Source: CAIYYO01 sp049299895 (GTDB lineage: Archaea > Altiarchaeota > Altiarchaeia > IMC4 > QMZM01). Taken from it: DNA of 64,000 nucleotides. The stretch covers positions 1 to 64,000 of the forward strand of contig JBAQYF010000026.1 of NCBI GenBank assembly GCA_049299895.1, given 5' to 3'. Below are positions 1 through 8,009 of the stretch, in pieces (within the stretch, counting starts at the first letter, position 1; every line of letters starts with the position of its first letter). The translations under genes and the position numbers were made by a program. The notes below the pieces were generated by a model. It ran no database searches. It had not been told where the DNA came from and saw only the letters and a list, made by a program, of their open reading frames with translations.

Positions 1-84
1 CTTCTCAACTGCAATCCTACGCTTCAACTCATCAATAGAAATACCTGGCAAAAAATCAACACCCCTACACAAAGACCAGCCCAT
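1..84 (-). CDS. Start of an unidentified protein, cut by the window edge
   Basis: A reading frame opens with ATG at 84 and runs without a stop off the left edge, giving 28 codons. The visible residues include FLPGISIDELKRRIAVEK. A stop lies a short way upstream in the same frame, so the frame starts at this ATG or at a nearby alternative start (a TTG just before PGIS). The charged helix resembles the N-terminus of some helix-turn-helix transposases of the IS630 type, but this is only an impression from a short stretch and no function is assigned. Confidence 0.4.
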   Translation of the reverse strand, partial: MGWSLCRGVDFLPGISIDELKRRIAVEK

Positions 85-336
85 AGATAATACTAAGAAG
101 TTCCAGAATAAAAATTATAAGCTATAAAACAAATTCTTTTGGGGTACCCAGATTTTCTACACGTCTGTTCATTCCGTCCAACCGTTTAAAAATCCATTTT
201 CTCCAATGATTTAAGTCTGTCATTTTCGAATTGGGACTCCTCTTGATTTTCAGATCGTGTGATTATTCTAGAATTCCGCAAGGTCTGTCCTTTTATCACC
301 TAAGGTTCCGACTTACATGCCGATGTTAATAATATA
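85..336. other. AT-rich intergenic region with no recognised gene
   Basis: About 250 bases separate the partial minus-strand frame from the 3' end of tRNA-Trp. I see no convincing reading frame, RNA gene or long repeat here. It contains short A/T runs that could be promoter elements for the leftward gene. Confidence 0.4.
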
Positions 337-515
337 TGGGGACGGAGGGATTTGAACCCTCATCGGCAGGTATCTTCTTTTGGTCCCTGTGGAACCACAT
401 ACCTACTAATCATCATTTTCCCTTTCGGGAATCAGTGCTCCAGGCATGTAACCATTGCATTACGCAGGTGTTTTAAACTGGAGCCCGCTAGGATGCCAGG
501 TTACCCCACATCCCC
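337..515 (-). tRNA. tRNA-Trp (CCA anticodon) with a 106-nt intron
   Basis: Read on the minus strand, the 5' exon is 515-478 and the 3' exon 371-337, giving a mature tRNA of 73 nt. The acceptor stem pairs GGGGATG with CGTCCCC and has discriminator A. The D-arm, the anticodon stem GCGGG/CCTGC, the loop CTCCAGA and the T-arm GAGGG-TTCAAAT-CCCTC are all present. The anticodon CCA lies at 481-479. The intron sits at the usual archaeal position 37/38. The 3' CCA tail is not encoded. The exact splice sites are inferred from the cloverleaf; I could not draw a perfect bulge-helix-bulge. A long intron at this position in tRNA-Trp is known from haloarchaea and other Euryarchaeota. Confidence 0.9.
372..477 (-). 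ncRNA. tRNA-Trp intron with a C/D box guide for the anticodon wobble base
   Basis: The intron contains a C box ATGATGA (416-410) and a D box CTGA (435-432), separated by a small TTCCC/GGGAA hairpin. The seven bases CTGGAGC (443-437), ending one base before the D box, are complementary to GCTCCAG of the 5' exon. The base five positions upstream of the D box (G at 440) pairs with C34, the wobble base of CCA. By the D+5 rule this predicts 2'-O-methylation of C34, as described for the Haloferax tRNA-Trp intron. A second guide next to the ATGATGA box (GTAGGTAT) can pair with the 3' exon junction, but no clear second D box follows it. Confidence 0.72.
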
Positions 516-540
516 ATTGTGGAATTATATGTTTATCGTG

Positions 541-549
541 ATTATATGT
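541..549 (-). promoter_or_regulatory. TATA-like element for tRNA-Trp
   Basis: The minus strand reads CATATAAT about 26-33 bases upstream of the tRNA 5' end, the normal archaeal TATA spacing. A second ATATAA at 523-530 is too close to act. Confidence 0.4.
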
Positions 550-560
550 GAATTACGTCT

Positions 561-614
561 GGGCGGTTGAGCTTAGGTGAAACCGTCCCTTGGTCAGCCG
601 GCCAATTCCGGCTG
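561..614. other. Two adjacent stem-loops, candidate small RNA or leader structure
   Basis: Hairpin 1 pairs GGGCGGTT (561-568) with AACCGTCC (581-588), with one G-T pair and a 12-base loop. Hairpin 2 pairs CAGCCGG (595-601) perfectly with CCGGCTG (608-614). They lie between tRNA-Trp and a small plus-strand reading frame, in a patch clearly richer in G+C than its flanks. They could be a structured small RNA, a 5' leader of the small gene at 657, or two hairpins without function. I do not recognise a known RNA family. Confidence 0.35.
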
Positions 615-656
615 TGGAAGTTAGTATTAGTGTTTTGAATCAAAAATATAAGAAGA

Positions 657-812
657 ATGAAAGCTTCGAAAGGTCTAAACATCGAAAAGATCAAAAGAGA
701 CGTAGAAGCCCGTAAAAGGATCTCCAATGAAGCATTCCTTGACATGATGGGAGAGCTTATTGAACTAAAGAGGGTCGGAGTTAAGAAGCAGAGTAAAGGT
801 ACAAAACAGTAG
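657..812 (+). CDS. Small charged helical protein, 51 residues
   Basis: The frame starts at ATG 657 and stops at TAG 810-812. It encodes a basic, helical protein that includes GLNIEKIKRDVEARKRISNE and LDMMGELIELKRVG. The purine-rich AAGAAGA just upstream could serve as a ribosome site. The amphipathic, Lys/Arg/Glu-rich character resembles small antitoxin-like or DNA-associated proteins, but no partner toxin is next to it and I do not recognise the family. It stands alone between the stem-loops at 561-614 and the MBF1 promoter. Confidence 0.5.
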   Translation: MKASKGLNIEKIKRDVEARKRISNEAFLDMMGELIELKRVGVKKQSKGTKQ

Positions 813-881
813 ATCGTTTATTCCCATTTTTCTTTCTGTCCGCTCTAATATATATTACGTATTCTAAGTGTTTTTTCCAAA

Positions 882-1382
882 ATGCAGTGTGAGACTTGCG
901 GCAAGCATTTTATCGAGGGTAAGAAGGTTAAGATCGAAGGCTGCGTTGCTGTTTGTTGCAACGAGTGCGCGCGTTACGGCCAGGTTGTGGGCGAGATTCG
1001 TCCGCATGTTGAGCCGCCGAAAAAGCCGGCTCCTGCACCCGTATCCAAGCCCGTTCCCAGTCTTTCCAAGGTGCTTGATTCCGAGTTGTCTGTTCCTACT
1101 TTGAAGGAGGAGTATGGCAAGCTTATCAAGGATGCGCGTGAGAAAAGGGGCTTGAAGATGGAGGATTTTGCGAAGATGCTTAACGAGCCCGAGTCTTTGA
1201 TGCACAGGATCGAGTCCGGGAAGTTCGAGCCTGCCGATGCCCTAGCACATAAGATCGAGTCTGCCTTGCATATCAAGCTTTTTGAGAAGTCTTCGTCCAT
1301 GATCCTTGCGGGCGGAAGGCATGGTGCGAGTAAGGATCTTACTTTGGGGGACGTCGTAGTTGTTAAAAAGAAGGAGAAATAG
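882..1382 (+). CDS. Archaeal multiprotein bridging factor 1 (MBF1) homologue
   Basis: The 166-residue protein has an N-terminal zinc ribbon (C3xxC6 and C25xxxC-type pairs in MQCETCGKHF and CCNEC). A Pro/Lys-rich linker follows, then an HTH_3 (Cro/C1-type) helix-turn-helix at about residues 78-135, including IKDAREKRGLKMEDFAKML. This zinc-ribbon plus HTH layout is that of archaeal MBF1, which binds DNA and ribosomes. Its stop codon TAG is immediately followed by the ATG of the site-2 protease gene, so the two are probably cotranscribed. A TATA-like run, TAATATATATTA, lies upstream at about 847-858. Confidence 0.85.
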   Translation: MQCETCGKHFIEGKKVKIEGCVAVCCNECARYGQVVGEIRPHVEPPKKPAPAPVSKPVPSLSKVLDSELSVPTLKEEYGKLIKDAREKRGLKMEDFAKMLNEPESLMHRIESGKFEPADALAHKIESALHIKLFEKSSSMILAGGRHGASKDLTLGDVVVVKKKEK

Positions 1383-1383
1383 G

Positions 1384-2895
1384 ATGAATGAGTTTTATAT
1401 CGCGTTTGGAGTATTGTTTGTTCTGGGCACATTGTTCCTTTTAAGGTCTAAGAACGAGAGGTTCCTTGGTTTGTTTTTCATGATAAGGACCGGGCATTTT
1501 CTTTCTTTTATCGACTGGATAGCAAAGCTTGCACCCGGTCTCTGGAAGTTCCTTGCGGATTTTGCGGTTGTCTTTTCCTTCGGGGGATTGGGCGCTGCGT
1601 ATTTGTCTAATCAGAGGAAGGATTCCAGGAGCCTTGGGAAGATCCTATTCCTTGCGGGTTCCTTTGTCCTGCTTGCCTGGGCGGGCTTGTTCTTTTGGCG
1701 CGGGGGACTGGTCGGGATAGTGACGTTGTTATTGTCTTTTTTGGCCCTTGCTTCGTTCATCAAGTATCTTTCGAAGCTGAAGAATACCTCTCTTGATTAC
1801 GTGTTTTCAACGGCGGTTTTGTCTTTGGCTTTCATAAAGTTCATAGAGGGAATAACTCTGATCCTTGGTTCCGACCTTAAGGTGCCGCTCTATATCTCGG
1901 CGATCGAGGGCGCATTCGGCGTGCCTCCCTTGCTTATAGGGATGTTCATGATGCAGGCTTTTCAGATACTTTTTGCGGGTTCCAATATGCCGGGCGTTGC
2001 GCCGATGCTTCCCAGCGTCAATCCCGAGGGGGAGATAGGCGTAGGGGTCCCAGGTTATGACATCTTTGTCCCGATCGTTTATGCGTTGATCGCGTTCACC
2101 GTTCTTTTGTTCTCGCATGAGTTCGCCCACGGCGTCCTTGCGAGGGTGCATAAGATTAAGCTTAAGTCGACCGGTCTTCTGACTTTTGGGATAATACCCG
2201 TCGGCGCTTTCGTCGAGCCGGATGAAAAGGAACTGGAAGGCAGGTCTTCCATCCAGAAGATGCACGTCTTTGCGGCAGGCTCTTTTGCGAACGTCCTCGT
2301 CTGCGCCGCGAGCATCGTCGTCATGTTCTCCTTGTCCGCTTTTCTTGTGAGCTCCGATGGAGTGCTGGTTTCTGGCCTGACCGGGAACTCGTCTGCCAAA
2401 GGCATCATCGAGAAGGGCGACGTTATCTACAGCGTCAATAATGTTACTCTGAATTCTTCGGCGGGCTACAAGAAGACAGTCTCAGGCTATGCTCCGGGAA
2501 GCGTATTATCCCTTGGGACGAGCAGGGGCACATTTGACGTGACCGCTGGCGAGAGCCCTGAAAACGCAAGCGTCGCCTATCTGGGGATGTATACCGAGAA
2601 CAACATAATGGGGAAGTATGGCCTGGATATGGGGGTCCTGAATTTTGTGTGGACCACGCTGACTTGGATGATATTCTTCAACATGAACGTTGCCCTGGTG
2701 AACCTTCTCCCGATAGCTCCGTTTGACGGATGGAGGATGCTGCGGGAGGTCATGTACGTCTTTAAGATAAGCGAGCTGCATGCAAAGAAGATAGTCTATG
2801 CCATAGTCGCATTCTGCCTGGTATTGCTTTTGATTAACGCGCTGCCTTTGGTAGGCATGTTCCTTGATTACGCAAACAGTTTATTTGCGATCTAG
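1384..2895 (+). CDS. Membrane-embedded site-2 metalloprotease (M50 family) with a PDZ domain
   Basis: The protein has 503 residues from the ATG at 1384, chosen because it directly follows the MBF1 stop codon; an in-frame ATG at 1360 would overlap MBF1. Several N-terminal membrane helices precede the zinc-binding HEFAH motif (residues 245-249). A PDZ-like region follows at about 310-400 (GLTGNSSAKGIIEKGDVIYS). The third zinc ligand lies in a membrane segment, NLLPIAPFDGWRML (Asp near residue 448). Proteases of this family cut substrates inside the membrane, often in signalling. The order HExxH, PDZ, PFDG is complete, so the enzyme should be active. The substrate is unknown. Confidence 0.87.
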   Translation: MNEFYIAFGVLFVLGTLFLLRSKNERFLGLFFMIRTGHFLSFIDWIAKLAPGLWKFLADFAVVFSFGGLGAAYLSNQRKDSRSLGKILFLAGSFVLLAWAGLFFWRGGLVGIVTLLLSFLALASFIKYLSKLKNTSLDYVFSTAVLSLAFIKFIEGITLILGSDLKVPLYISAIEGAFGVPPLLIGMFMMQAFQILFAGSNMPGVAPMLPSVNPEGEIGVGVPGYDIFVPIVYALIAFTVLLFSHEFAHGVLARVHKIKLKSTGLLTFGIIPVGAFVEPDEKELEGRSSIQKMHVFAAGSFANVLVCAASIVVMFSLSAFLVSSDGVLVSGLTGNSSAKGIIEKGDVIYSVNNVTLNSSAGYKKTVSGYAPGSVLSLGTSRGTFDVTAGESPENASVAYLGMYTENNIMGKYGLDMGVLNFVWTTLTWMIFFNMNVALVNLLPIAPFDGWRMLREVMYVFKISELHAKKIVYAIVAFCLVLLLINALPLVGMFLDYANSLFAI

Positions 2896-2905
2896 GGCGC
2901 CGGGT

Positions 2906-4555
2906 TTATATCTTTTTCCCCATGTAGACGCCGTTTCTTTTGTATCCTTGTTTCTTGTAGTATTCACGGGCGCCTATGCCGGACGTGACAAGGATTTTTT
3001 CTTTGTCGTATTTTTCGCAGGATATCTTCTCGGCCTCTGCCAGGAGTTCCTTTCCGTAGCCCCGATGCTGCCATTTTTCTTCGGGCTTTTCTCCTATCTC
3101 TACCATGGGGCCGTAGACGTGCAGTTCCCGTATAAGGGCCGTTCGCTCGTCTATCTCCGGCCTGAACGGGTCGTTTGGCATGCGCAGCCTCAGGAAGCCG
3201 AGTAGTACGCCTTTTTTGGCGTCTTCATATGAGAGGAATATTTCTTTGCCGCAGCTGGCATCGTATTCTCTTTTCTTCAGCTTTATGTTCTTTTCGTCGG
3301 GGATCAATCCTTTGTCCAGCGTATGCCCGACTTCCCTGCATCTGATGCACTGGCAGCGCGCATTTCTGTTCTGCATCTCCCTTTCAACCAGTTGTCCCAG
3401 GTTGGAGGACTTTATGCCTGCTTCCACGAGGTTCGAGGGGATGTCGCGCATCACTCTCATGGTGCGCACCCAGGGGGGCATTATCTCCTTTACCTTTACT
3501 ATGAGGTCGACTGCCTGCTCTGTTGTCATGGGCACAAATTCCCCTTTCTTCCAGAGGTCGTAGTATTCTGTTCCTTTTATGATGAGGCAGGGGTATATCT
3601 TGAGCATGTCCGGCTTGAAGCGCTCGTCTGTGAATATCTTTTTGAATGCGTCCAGGTCCAAGTCCGGCCTGTTTCCAAGGATGCCCGGCATCATGTGATA
3701 GGATACTTTCAGCCCTGAGTCTTTCATCTCCTGCGTTGCGCAGGCAACGTCCGCAACGGTATGGCCCCGGTTCACGCGCTTGTAGACGAAATCAAATGGG
3801 CACTGCACGCCTGTTTCGACGCGGGTCACCCCCAGTTCCAGCATCCAGTCTATCTGGTTCTTCCTGGCCCAGTCAGGCCGGGGCTCGAATGTGATGCCGA
3901 CGCAGCGGACAGTTGAGCGCTCGTTTGCTTTTTGTACGTCCTCCCGGTAGCAGAATACCTTCTTTTCCTCTGCATGCCGCTGCATGAAGCCTGCTTCTCC
4001 CAGTTCCGCGATCAGGACATAATTTCTTTCAAACTCGTTCATGGCGCGCAGGCATTCCTTCACGAACCAGTCCTGGTAATCGATATCCTGCGCGGTAAGG
4101 GTGCCGCCCATGACGATGAGTTCGACCTTGTCGATTGGGTGGCCGATGTCTTTTAGCTGCGCCAGGCGGAAACTTACCTGGAGGAATGGGTCGAACAGGT
4201 AACGTATCGCCCTCCTTGTTGCAGGCTCCTTCCCGGTATAGCTCTGCGGAACGTCAAGGTCAGGGCCTCCGGGGCAGTACCTGCACTTGCCATGCGGGCA
4301 GGGAGAGGGCTTCGTCATGGCCGAGACCACAGCCACCCCGGAAAGGGTCTTTGCAGGCTTCTTCTGCAGCATCTTTAGGAGCATTTCGCGTTCTTCGGGC
4401 TTTGCGTGTTTGAGGATCTCTGAGCTGCGCACGAAGCTGTCGCTCTGTGAGTCTATGGACAGGTGCCTTTTGGCATCGGATAATTCGTCCCGGGTCTTGA
4501 TATCCCCGGATAATATCCTCTCGATTATGTCCCGGAAGGGGTCCATCTTTTCCAC
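2906..4555 (-). CDS. elp3: Archaeal Elp3: tRNA uridine(34) acetyltransferase, radical SAM plus GNAT
   Basis: The 549-residue protein carries the radical-SAM cysteines C86-x4-C91-x2-C94 (CPHGKCRYCPGG), followed by the Elp3-specific PDLDVPQSYTGKEPATRRA region. A zinc-type Cys cluster (CQCIRCREVG) lies near residue 410. A C-terminal GNAT acetyltransferase domain covers about 460-549 and ends with an acetyl-CoA loop, HRGYGKELL. Archaeal Elp3 works alone to put carboxymethyl-type groups on the wobble uridine of tRNA. Its 3' end faces the end of the site-2 protease gene 11 bases away, and it is divergent from the cupin gene. Confidence 0.95.
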   Translation of the reverse strand: MEKMDPFRDIIERILSGDIKTRDELSDAKRHLSIDSQSDSFVRSSEILKHAKPEEREMLLKMLQKKPAKTLSGVAVVSAMTKPSPCPHGKCRYCPGGPDLDVPQSYTGKEPATRRAIRYLFDPFLQVSFRLAQLKDIGHPIDKVELIVMGGTLTAQDIDYQDWFVKECLRAMNEFERNYVLIAELGEAGFMQRHAEEKKVFCYREDVQKANERSTVRCVGITFEPRPDWARKNQIDWMLELGVTRVETGVQCPFDFVYKRVNRGHTVADVACATQEMKDSGLKVSYHMMPGILGNRPDLDLDAFKKIFTDERFKPDMLKIYPCLIIKGTEYYDLWKKGEFVPMTTEQAVDLIVKVKEIMPPWVRTMRVMRDIPSNLVEAGIKSSNLGQLVEREMQNRNARCQCIRCREVGHTLDKGLIPDEKNIKLKKREYDASCGKEIFLSYEDAKKGVLLGFLRLRMPNDPFRPEIDERTALIRELHVYGPMVEIGEKPEEKWQHRGYGKELLAEAEKISCEKYDKEKILVTSGIGAREYYKKQGYKRNGVYMGKKI

Positions 4556-4598
4556 TGGATTAATATAAGACTAAAAAACCATAAATCGTACAAGGACC

Positions 4599-4916
4599 AT
4601 GGATACAATGAGGATAGATGAAAACAGGGTTCCGTTAAAGGATATGCCCTGGGAAAGCCCCGCGCAGGGAGTACGCCATAAAGCATACACCAAAAAAGGC
4701 ATGAGACTGCGCTTGGTAGAGTTCTCCGATGTTTTCAAGGAAGAGAGCTGGTGCACGAAAGGGCACGTAGGATATGTCCTGGAAGGAGAGTTGTCAATCG
4801 ATTACGACGGCAGGATCGTAAGATACCTGCCGGGAGACGGGATATTCATAGAGGAAGGAGAAGAGAACAGGCATAAGGCGATCATTCCAAAAGCAAAAAG
4901 GCGCTGTTTATTCTAG
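4599..4916 (+). CDS. Small cupin-fold protein
   Basis: The 105-residue single-domain cupin shows VGYVLEGELSIDYDGRIVRY followed by LPGDGIFIEEGEENRHKA, the usual two cupin motifs. The metal-binding His positions are only partly kept: one His is at GHVGYV and one at NRHKA. It may be a small-molecule sensor or an isomerase-like protein, but the substrate cannot be told. It shares a short divergent promoter region with elp3 and its last four bases overlap the stop of the convergent MgtC-type gene. Confidence 0.72.
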   Translation: MDTMRIDENRVPLKDMPWESPAQGVRHKAYTKKGMRLRLVEFSDVFKEESWCTKGHVGYVLEGELSIDYDGRIVRYLPGDGIFIEEGEENRHKAIIPKAKRRCLF

Positions 4917-6187
4917 TGGAGAAAGCCTAGCTCAAGAAGCATTAGGGATAATGCGCCTGCCGCAACGATTGCTGTTGCAGCACGGGCAAAAAGCCTTCCG
5001 AATTCCTTTCCTCCGAGGATATACGCGTAAAACGTTTTCATCAGGGTGTTTGATATTGCTGCTATCAGTATGGAATTTAGGGCCACTGTTTCTGTGAGGG
5101 ACCCTTCCGCAGCCATCTTGGCGGACGACAGTGCTACAGGGTCTACGTCTACCAGCCCGGAAAAGAAGCTTATGAGGTACACACCTTTTGTTCCATATAC
5201 CTGCAGGGCGAAGTGCTGTAGGGCAAGTATCAACAGGAGGATTGCTGCGAATTTGAGCGCCGGCTTGAGAGCAAACGGGGTCTTCAGATCTATTTTTTTT
5301 GTGATGTTCTCTCTCGGTTTGATTATAAACAACGATGCGATGATGCCTGCAAAGAACATCAATAAGGCAAATGGGATCAGCCGGTCGTTCAGACCCGGAT
5401 TCAAGACAGCTATTTCAAAGAGCGTCCTTGGGAACATGACAGTTGACGCGATGACTGCAGCAAATACGCTGGGCTTTAACAGATCATGATCCTCTTTTGC
5501 TCTTCTGGCCATCGCAGTCGTGAGCGCAGTAGATGAGCTAAGCCCTCCGAGAAAACCCGTGATTGCGCTGCCCCTGTTGACCCCCAGCACCTTTATCAAT
5601 ATGTATCCCAGGTAGCTTACCCCGGACACCAATACTACAAAGAGCCATATCTGCCTTGGATTGAATATGCCCCAGGCATCGATGGTCTGGTCGGGCAGGA
5701 TGGGCAGGATGATGAATGTTATCACTGCGAACTTGAGGGTGTCCAGCAGCTCGTACTCCTTTATCTCCCGGGCAAAGCCGTGTATGTGCTCTTTTAAGGC
5801 GAGAGTGAGTGCCGCGACTATTGCGATCATCACGCTGATACTCCTGGTTGCCGGAAAAAAGGACAGGTACCCGAGAGCGAATACGAGCAATTCCGCTATT
5901 TCAGTGGTCTGGCCAAGTGACTGGCCCCGCACGCTTGAAAGGTAGTACCCGGATGCGACAAGTATGATGACCCCCGCGAACACGGCAACCGAGAACATAG
6001 CATTATACTGGAATATCAGGCCGGTCGTGGCACCCAGGAGAGATATCAACGTAAAAGTACGTACTCCGGCCACGCGAAACTCCTCTTTCCTGTTCTGGTC
6101 GCGCTCCCGCTCTATGCCGACGAGGATCCCTATCCCCAGCGCCACCAGAAAGCCGTATAGAAGCTCGTAATTCAATAACTGGTCCAT
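4913..6187 (-). CDS. MgtC/SapB-type membrane protein with a DUF4010 domain
   Basis: The 424-residue polytopic membrane protein starts with an MgtC/SapB module (GIGILVGIERERDQ, then AGVRTFTLISLLGA at about residues 18-55). A DUF4010 module with further helices follows, including GFLGGLSSSTALTTAMARRA and DVDPVALSSAKMA. About 12 membrane segments are visible. Members of this fusion family are common in archaea and bacteria, and their function is not established. Mg2+ homeostasis or regulation is suggested only by the MgtC name. The sequence looks complete. Confidence 0.82.
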   Translation of the reverse strand: MDQLLNYELLYGFLVALGIGILVGIERERDQNRKEEFRVAGVRTFTLISLLGATTGLIFQYNAMFSVAVFAGVIILVASGYYLSSVRGQSLGQTTEIAELLVFALGYLSFFPATRSISVMIAIVAALTLALKEHIHGFAREIKEYELLDTLKFAVITFIILPILPDQTIDAWGIFNPRQIWLFVVLVSGVSYLGYILIKVLGVNRGSAITGFLGGLSSSTALTTAMARRAKEDHDLLKPSVFAAVIASTVMFPRTLFEIAVLNPGLNDRLIPFALLMFFAGIIASLFIIKPRENITKKIDLKTPFALKPALKFAAILLLILALQHFALQVYGTKGVYLISFFSGLVDVDPVALSSAKMAAEGSLTETVALNSILIAAISNTLMKTFYAYILGGKEFGRLFARAATAIVAAGALSLMLLELGFLH

Positions 6188-6334
6188 CTGTGTCGGTTAT
6201 CTATTACGCATTCATTATATATCTACGTGCTTCAGCCATGAGCCTCCCCAATGGGACTCTTGCGGAAAGAAAAACCACCGACAAAGAGATATTGAATTAT
6301 AAATCGCAGACAAATAGAAGAAAGAGGATAGTTA

Positions 6335-6455
6335 GTGGTCAACGGCGTCCTATACTTCCCACTGTCTAAGCAGTACAATATAGATCGCTGGATCGCTTAA
6401 CTTCTGCGTTCGAGATGAGAGCAGGTGTTTCCAATCCGCTGTGACCGTTGACCAG
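6335..6455 (-). rRNA. rrf: 5S ribosomal RNA
   Basis: Read on the minus strand the molecule starts about TGGTCAACGGTCACAGCGG. It contains the loop region CATCTCGAACGCAGAAGTTAA and ends with GCCGTTGACC, which pairs with the 5' end to close helix I. The length is about 121 nt, and the ends may be off by a few bases. No 16S, 23S or tRNA gene is next to it. The 5S gene is therefore unlinked from the other rRNA genes, at least within this window. Confidence 0.92.
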
Positions 6456-6473
6456 TATAATATACGGCCGTGG

Positions 6474-6483
6474 AGTATAAAAA
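6474..6483 (-). promoter_or_regulatory. TATA box of the 5S rRNA gene
   Basis: The minus strand reads TTTTTATACT about 20-29 bases upstream of the 5S 5' end, the expected archaeal TATA position. Confidence 0.45.
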
Positions 6484-6507
6484 TGGTGAAGCTCTTATTA
6501 TTATAAA

Positions 6508-6735
6508 ATGAAAAAAGACCTTAAGGGAAGGATCGAGATAACCAGGGCCGGGAAGCCTATTATCAAGGGGACGAAGGTTCCGGTTTATTCTGTTCTTGAT
6601 ATCCTCTCGGATGGGGGCGGATTTGAGGAAGTGTTGAAGAAATACCCGAGCCTCACAAGGGATGACGTAAGAGCTGCTATCAAGTTTGCTTCCCTTGTCC
6701 TGGGGAACGAGGAAGACAACCTTTACGGCGCCTAA
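6508..6735 (+). CDS. DUF433 protein (antitoxin-like, DNA-binding)
   Basis: The 75-residue protein matches the DUF433 pattern: GRIEITRAGKPIIKGTKVPV followed by a small helical domain, SLTRDDVRAAIKFAS. DUF433 proteins have a winged or homeodomain-like fold and often serve as antitoxins to PIN or DUF5615 toxins. No toxin gene follows here. Instead the stop codon overlaps the end of the convergent aroA gene by four bases. It may therefore be an orphan antitoxin or a regulator. Confidence 0.78.
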   Translation: MKKDLKGRIEITRAGKPIIKGTKVPVYSVLDILSDGGGFEEVLKKYPSLTRDDVRAAIKFASLVLGNEEDNLYGA

Positions 6736-8009
6736 TCTATCAGATTCATGTCGGCTCCCAGGGAACGCATTACCTTATCAAAGCCCGGGAAGGACACGGG
6801 AATAGACTCGGCATCGTCGATCACTGTCTCTCCTTTTGCCCGCAGTGCGGCTATCGCAAGAGCCATTACTATGCGGTGGTCCTTCCAGCCAGATAGATGC
6901 CCGCCATTGAGCCGTTCCACGCCTTTTATCTCAAGGAAGTCTTTTCCTTCTTTGACGTGGGCTCCCATCTTGTTCAATTCAGTGGTTATCGCTTTCAACC
7001 TGTCCGATTCCTTGTAGCGCAGATGACCGACGTTCTTAATCAATGTCTTTCCGTTTGCGAGCGCCCCTATGACGGCGATTATAGGCAGGAGATCGGGACT
7101 GTCTCCCAGGTCTACCTGTATCCCGTCTATTTCTCCTGCGCCCCTGACAGTAACGGATTCCGCTCTTACCTGCACGTTCACGCCCATTGCCCGCAGGATA
7201 TCGATTATTCGCCTGTCGCCCTGCTTTGAGTTTATGCTGATGTTCGTTACGGTAACGTCGGATCCGAGGATTGCTGCCGCCACCATGAGAAACGCCGCGG
7301 ATGAGTAGTCGCCTTCCACTTCATAGTTGATGCCGTGGAATATCTGCCTCCCGGGGATCCTGTAAGCGCTTGCTCCTTTTTCCACCTGGCCTGAGAACTT
7401 GGACAGAACGTCAACTGTGAGGTCTACATAGGGCTGGGATTTTATAGGGGTTAATAGGTCTATCGACGTCTCTTCCCCTGCGAGCGCGGATGCAACAAGC
7501 AGGCCGGAGATGAATTGCGAACTAATGTCCCCAACAATACGGCATCTTCCACCTGAAATGGGGCCCAGAACGCTTACAGGGGCAAAGCCATTAGTTGAAA
7601 ACGTTTTTACGCCGAGCTGCTCCAGAGCGCCCAAAAGGGGCTGCATGGGCCGCTTCCTAATGGAATCGTCGCCCGTGAGAGTGACTTTCTCGCTGCATAA
7701 GCTGCATACCGGAGTCATTACCCTCAGCGTAGTACCCGAGTTCTTCACGTCGATGGGGGTGGCAGGCGCCCTGGGGGCTCCGAAGACTCCTTTTATCTCT
7801 ATCTTTTCGTTCTGTATGTCGACCTGTGCGCCGATCTTTCTGCAGGCATCTATGCTGGCAAGGGTATCCTCTGACAGGAGGGGGTTACGTATGGTCGATG
7901 CACCCTTTGCGAGGGACGCGAGGATGACCGCGCGATGGGTATAGCTCTTGCTGGGAGGAACTGTTACTGTGCCATTCAGGCTGTCTGATGGAGTGACTCT
8001 TAGTTTCAT
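6732..8009 (-). CDS. aroA: 3-phosphoshikimate 1-carboxyvinyltransferase (EPSP synthase)
   Basis: The 425-residue enzyme of the shikimate pathway joins shikimate-3-phosphate and PEP. Seen are the N-terminal VPPSKSYTHRAVILASLA, NSGTTLRVM (residues about 90), the TGDDSIRKRPM loop, DYSSAAFLMVAAA in the second half, and the C-terminal KESDRLKAITTELNKMG and DHRIVMALAIAA. All are family hallmarks, so the enzyme looks intact. No other aromatic amino acid genes lie nearby. Its start overlaps the trpS stop by four bases, so trpS and aroA are translationally coupled. Confidence 0.96.
   Translation of the reverse strand: MKLRVTPSDSLNGTVTVPPSKSYTHRAVILASLAKGASTIRNPLLSEDTLASIDACRKIGAQVDIQNEKIEIKGVFGAPRAPATPIDVKNSGTTLRVMTPVCSLCSEKVTLTGDDSIRKRPMQPLLGALEQLGVKTFSTNGFAPVSVLGPISGGRCRIVGDISSQFISGLLVASALAGEETSIDLLTPIKSQPYVDLTVDVLSKFSGQVEKGASAYRIPGRQIFHGINYEVEGDYSSAAFLMVAAAILGSDVTVTNISINSKQGDRRIIDILRAMGVNVQVRAESVTVRGAGEIDGIQVDLGDSPDLLPIIAVIGALANGKTLIKNVGHLRYKESDRLKAITTELNKMGAHVKEGKDFLEIKGVERLNGGHLSGWKDHRIVMALAIAALRAKGETVIDDAESIPVSFPGFDKVMRSLGADMNLID

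Noticed and set aside
352..570. Plus-strand reading frame of 72 codons
   Set aside because: It lies across the intron-containing tRNA-Trp on the opposite strand, and its translation has no protein-like pattern.
1360..1383. Earlier ATG for the site-2 protease
   Set aside because: It lies inside the MBF1 frame and adds only a basic octapeptide. The ATG directly after the MBF1 stop is the simpler start.
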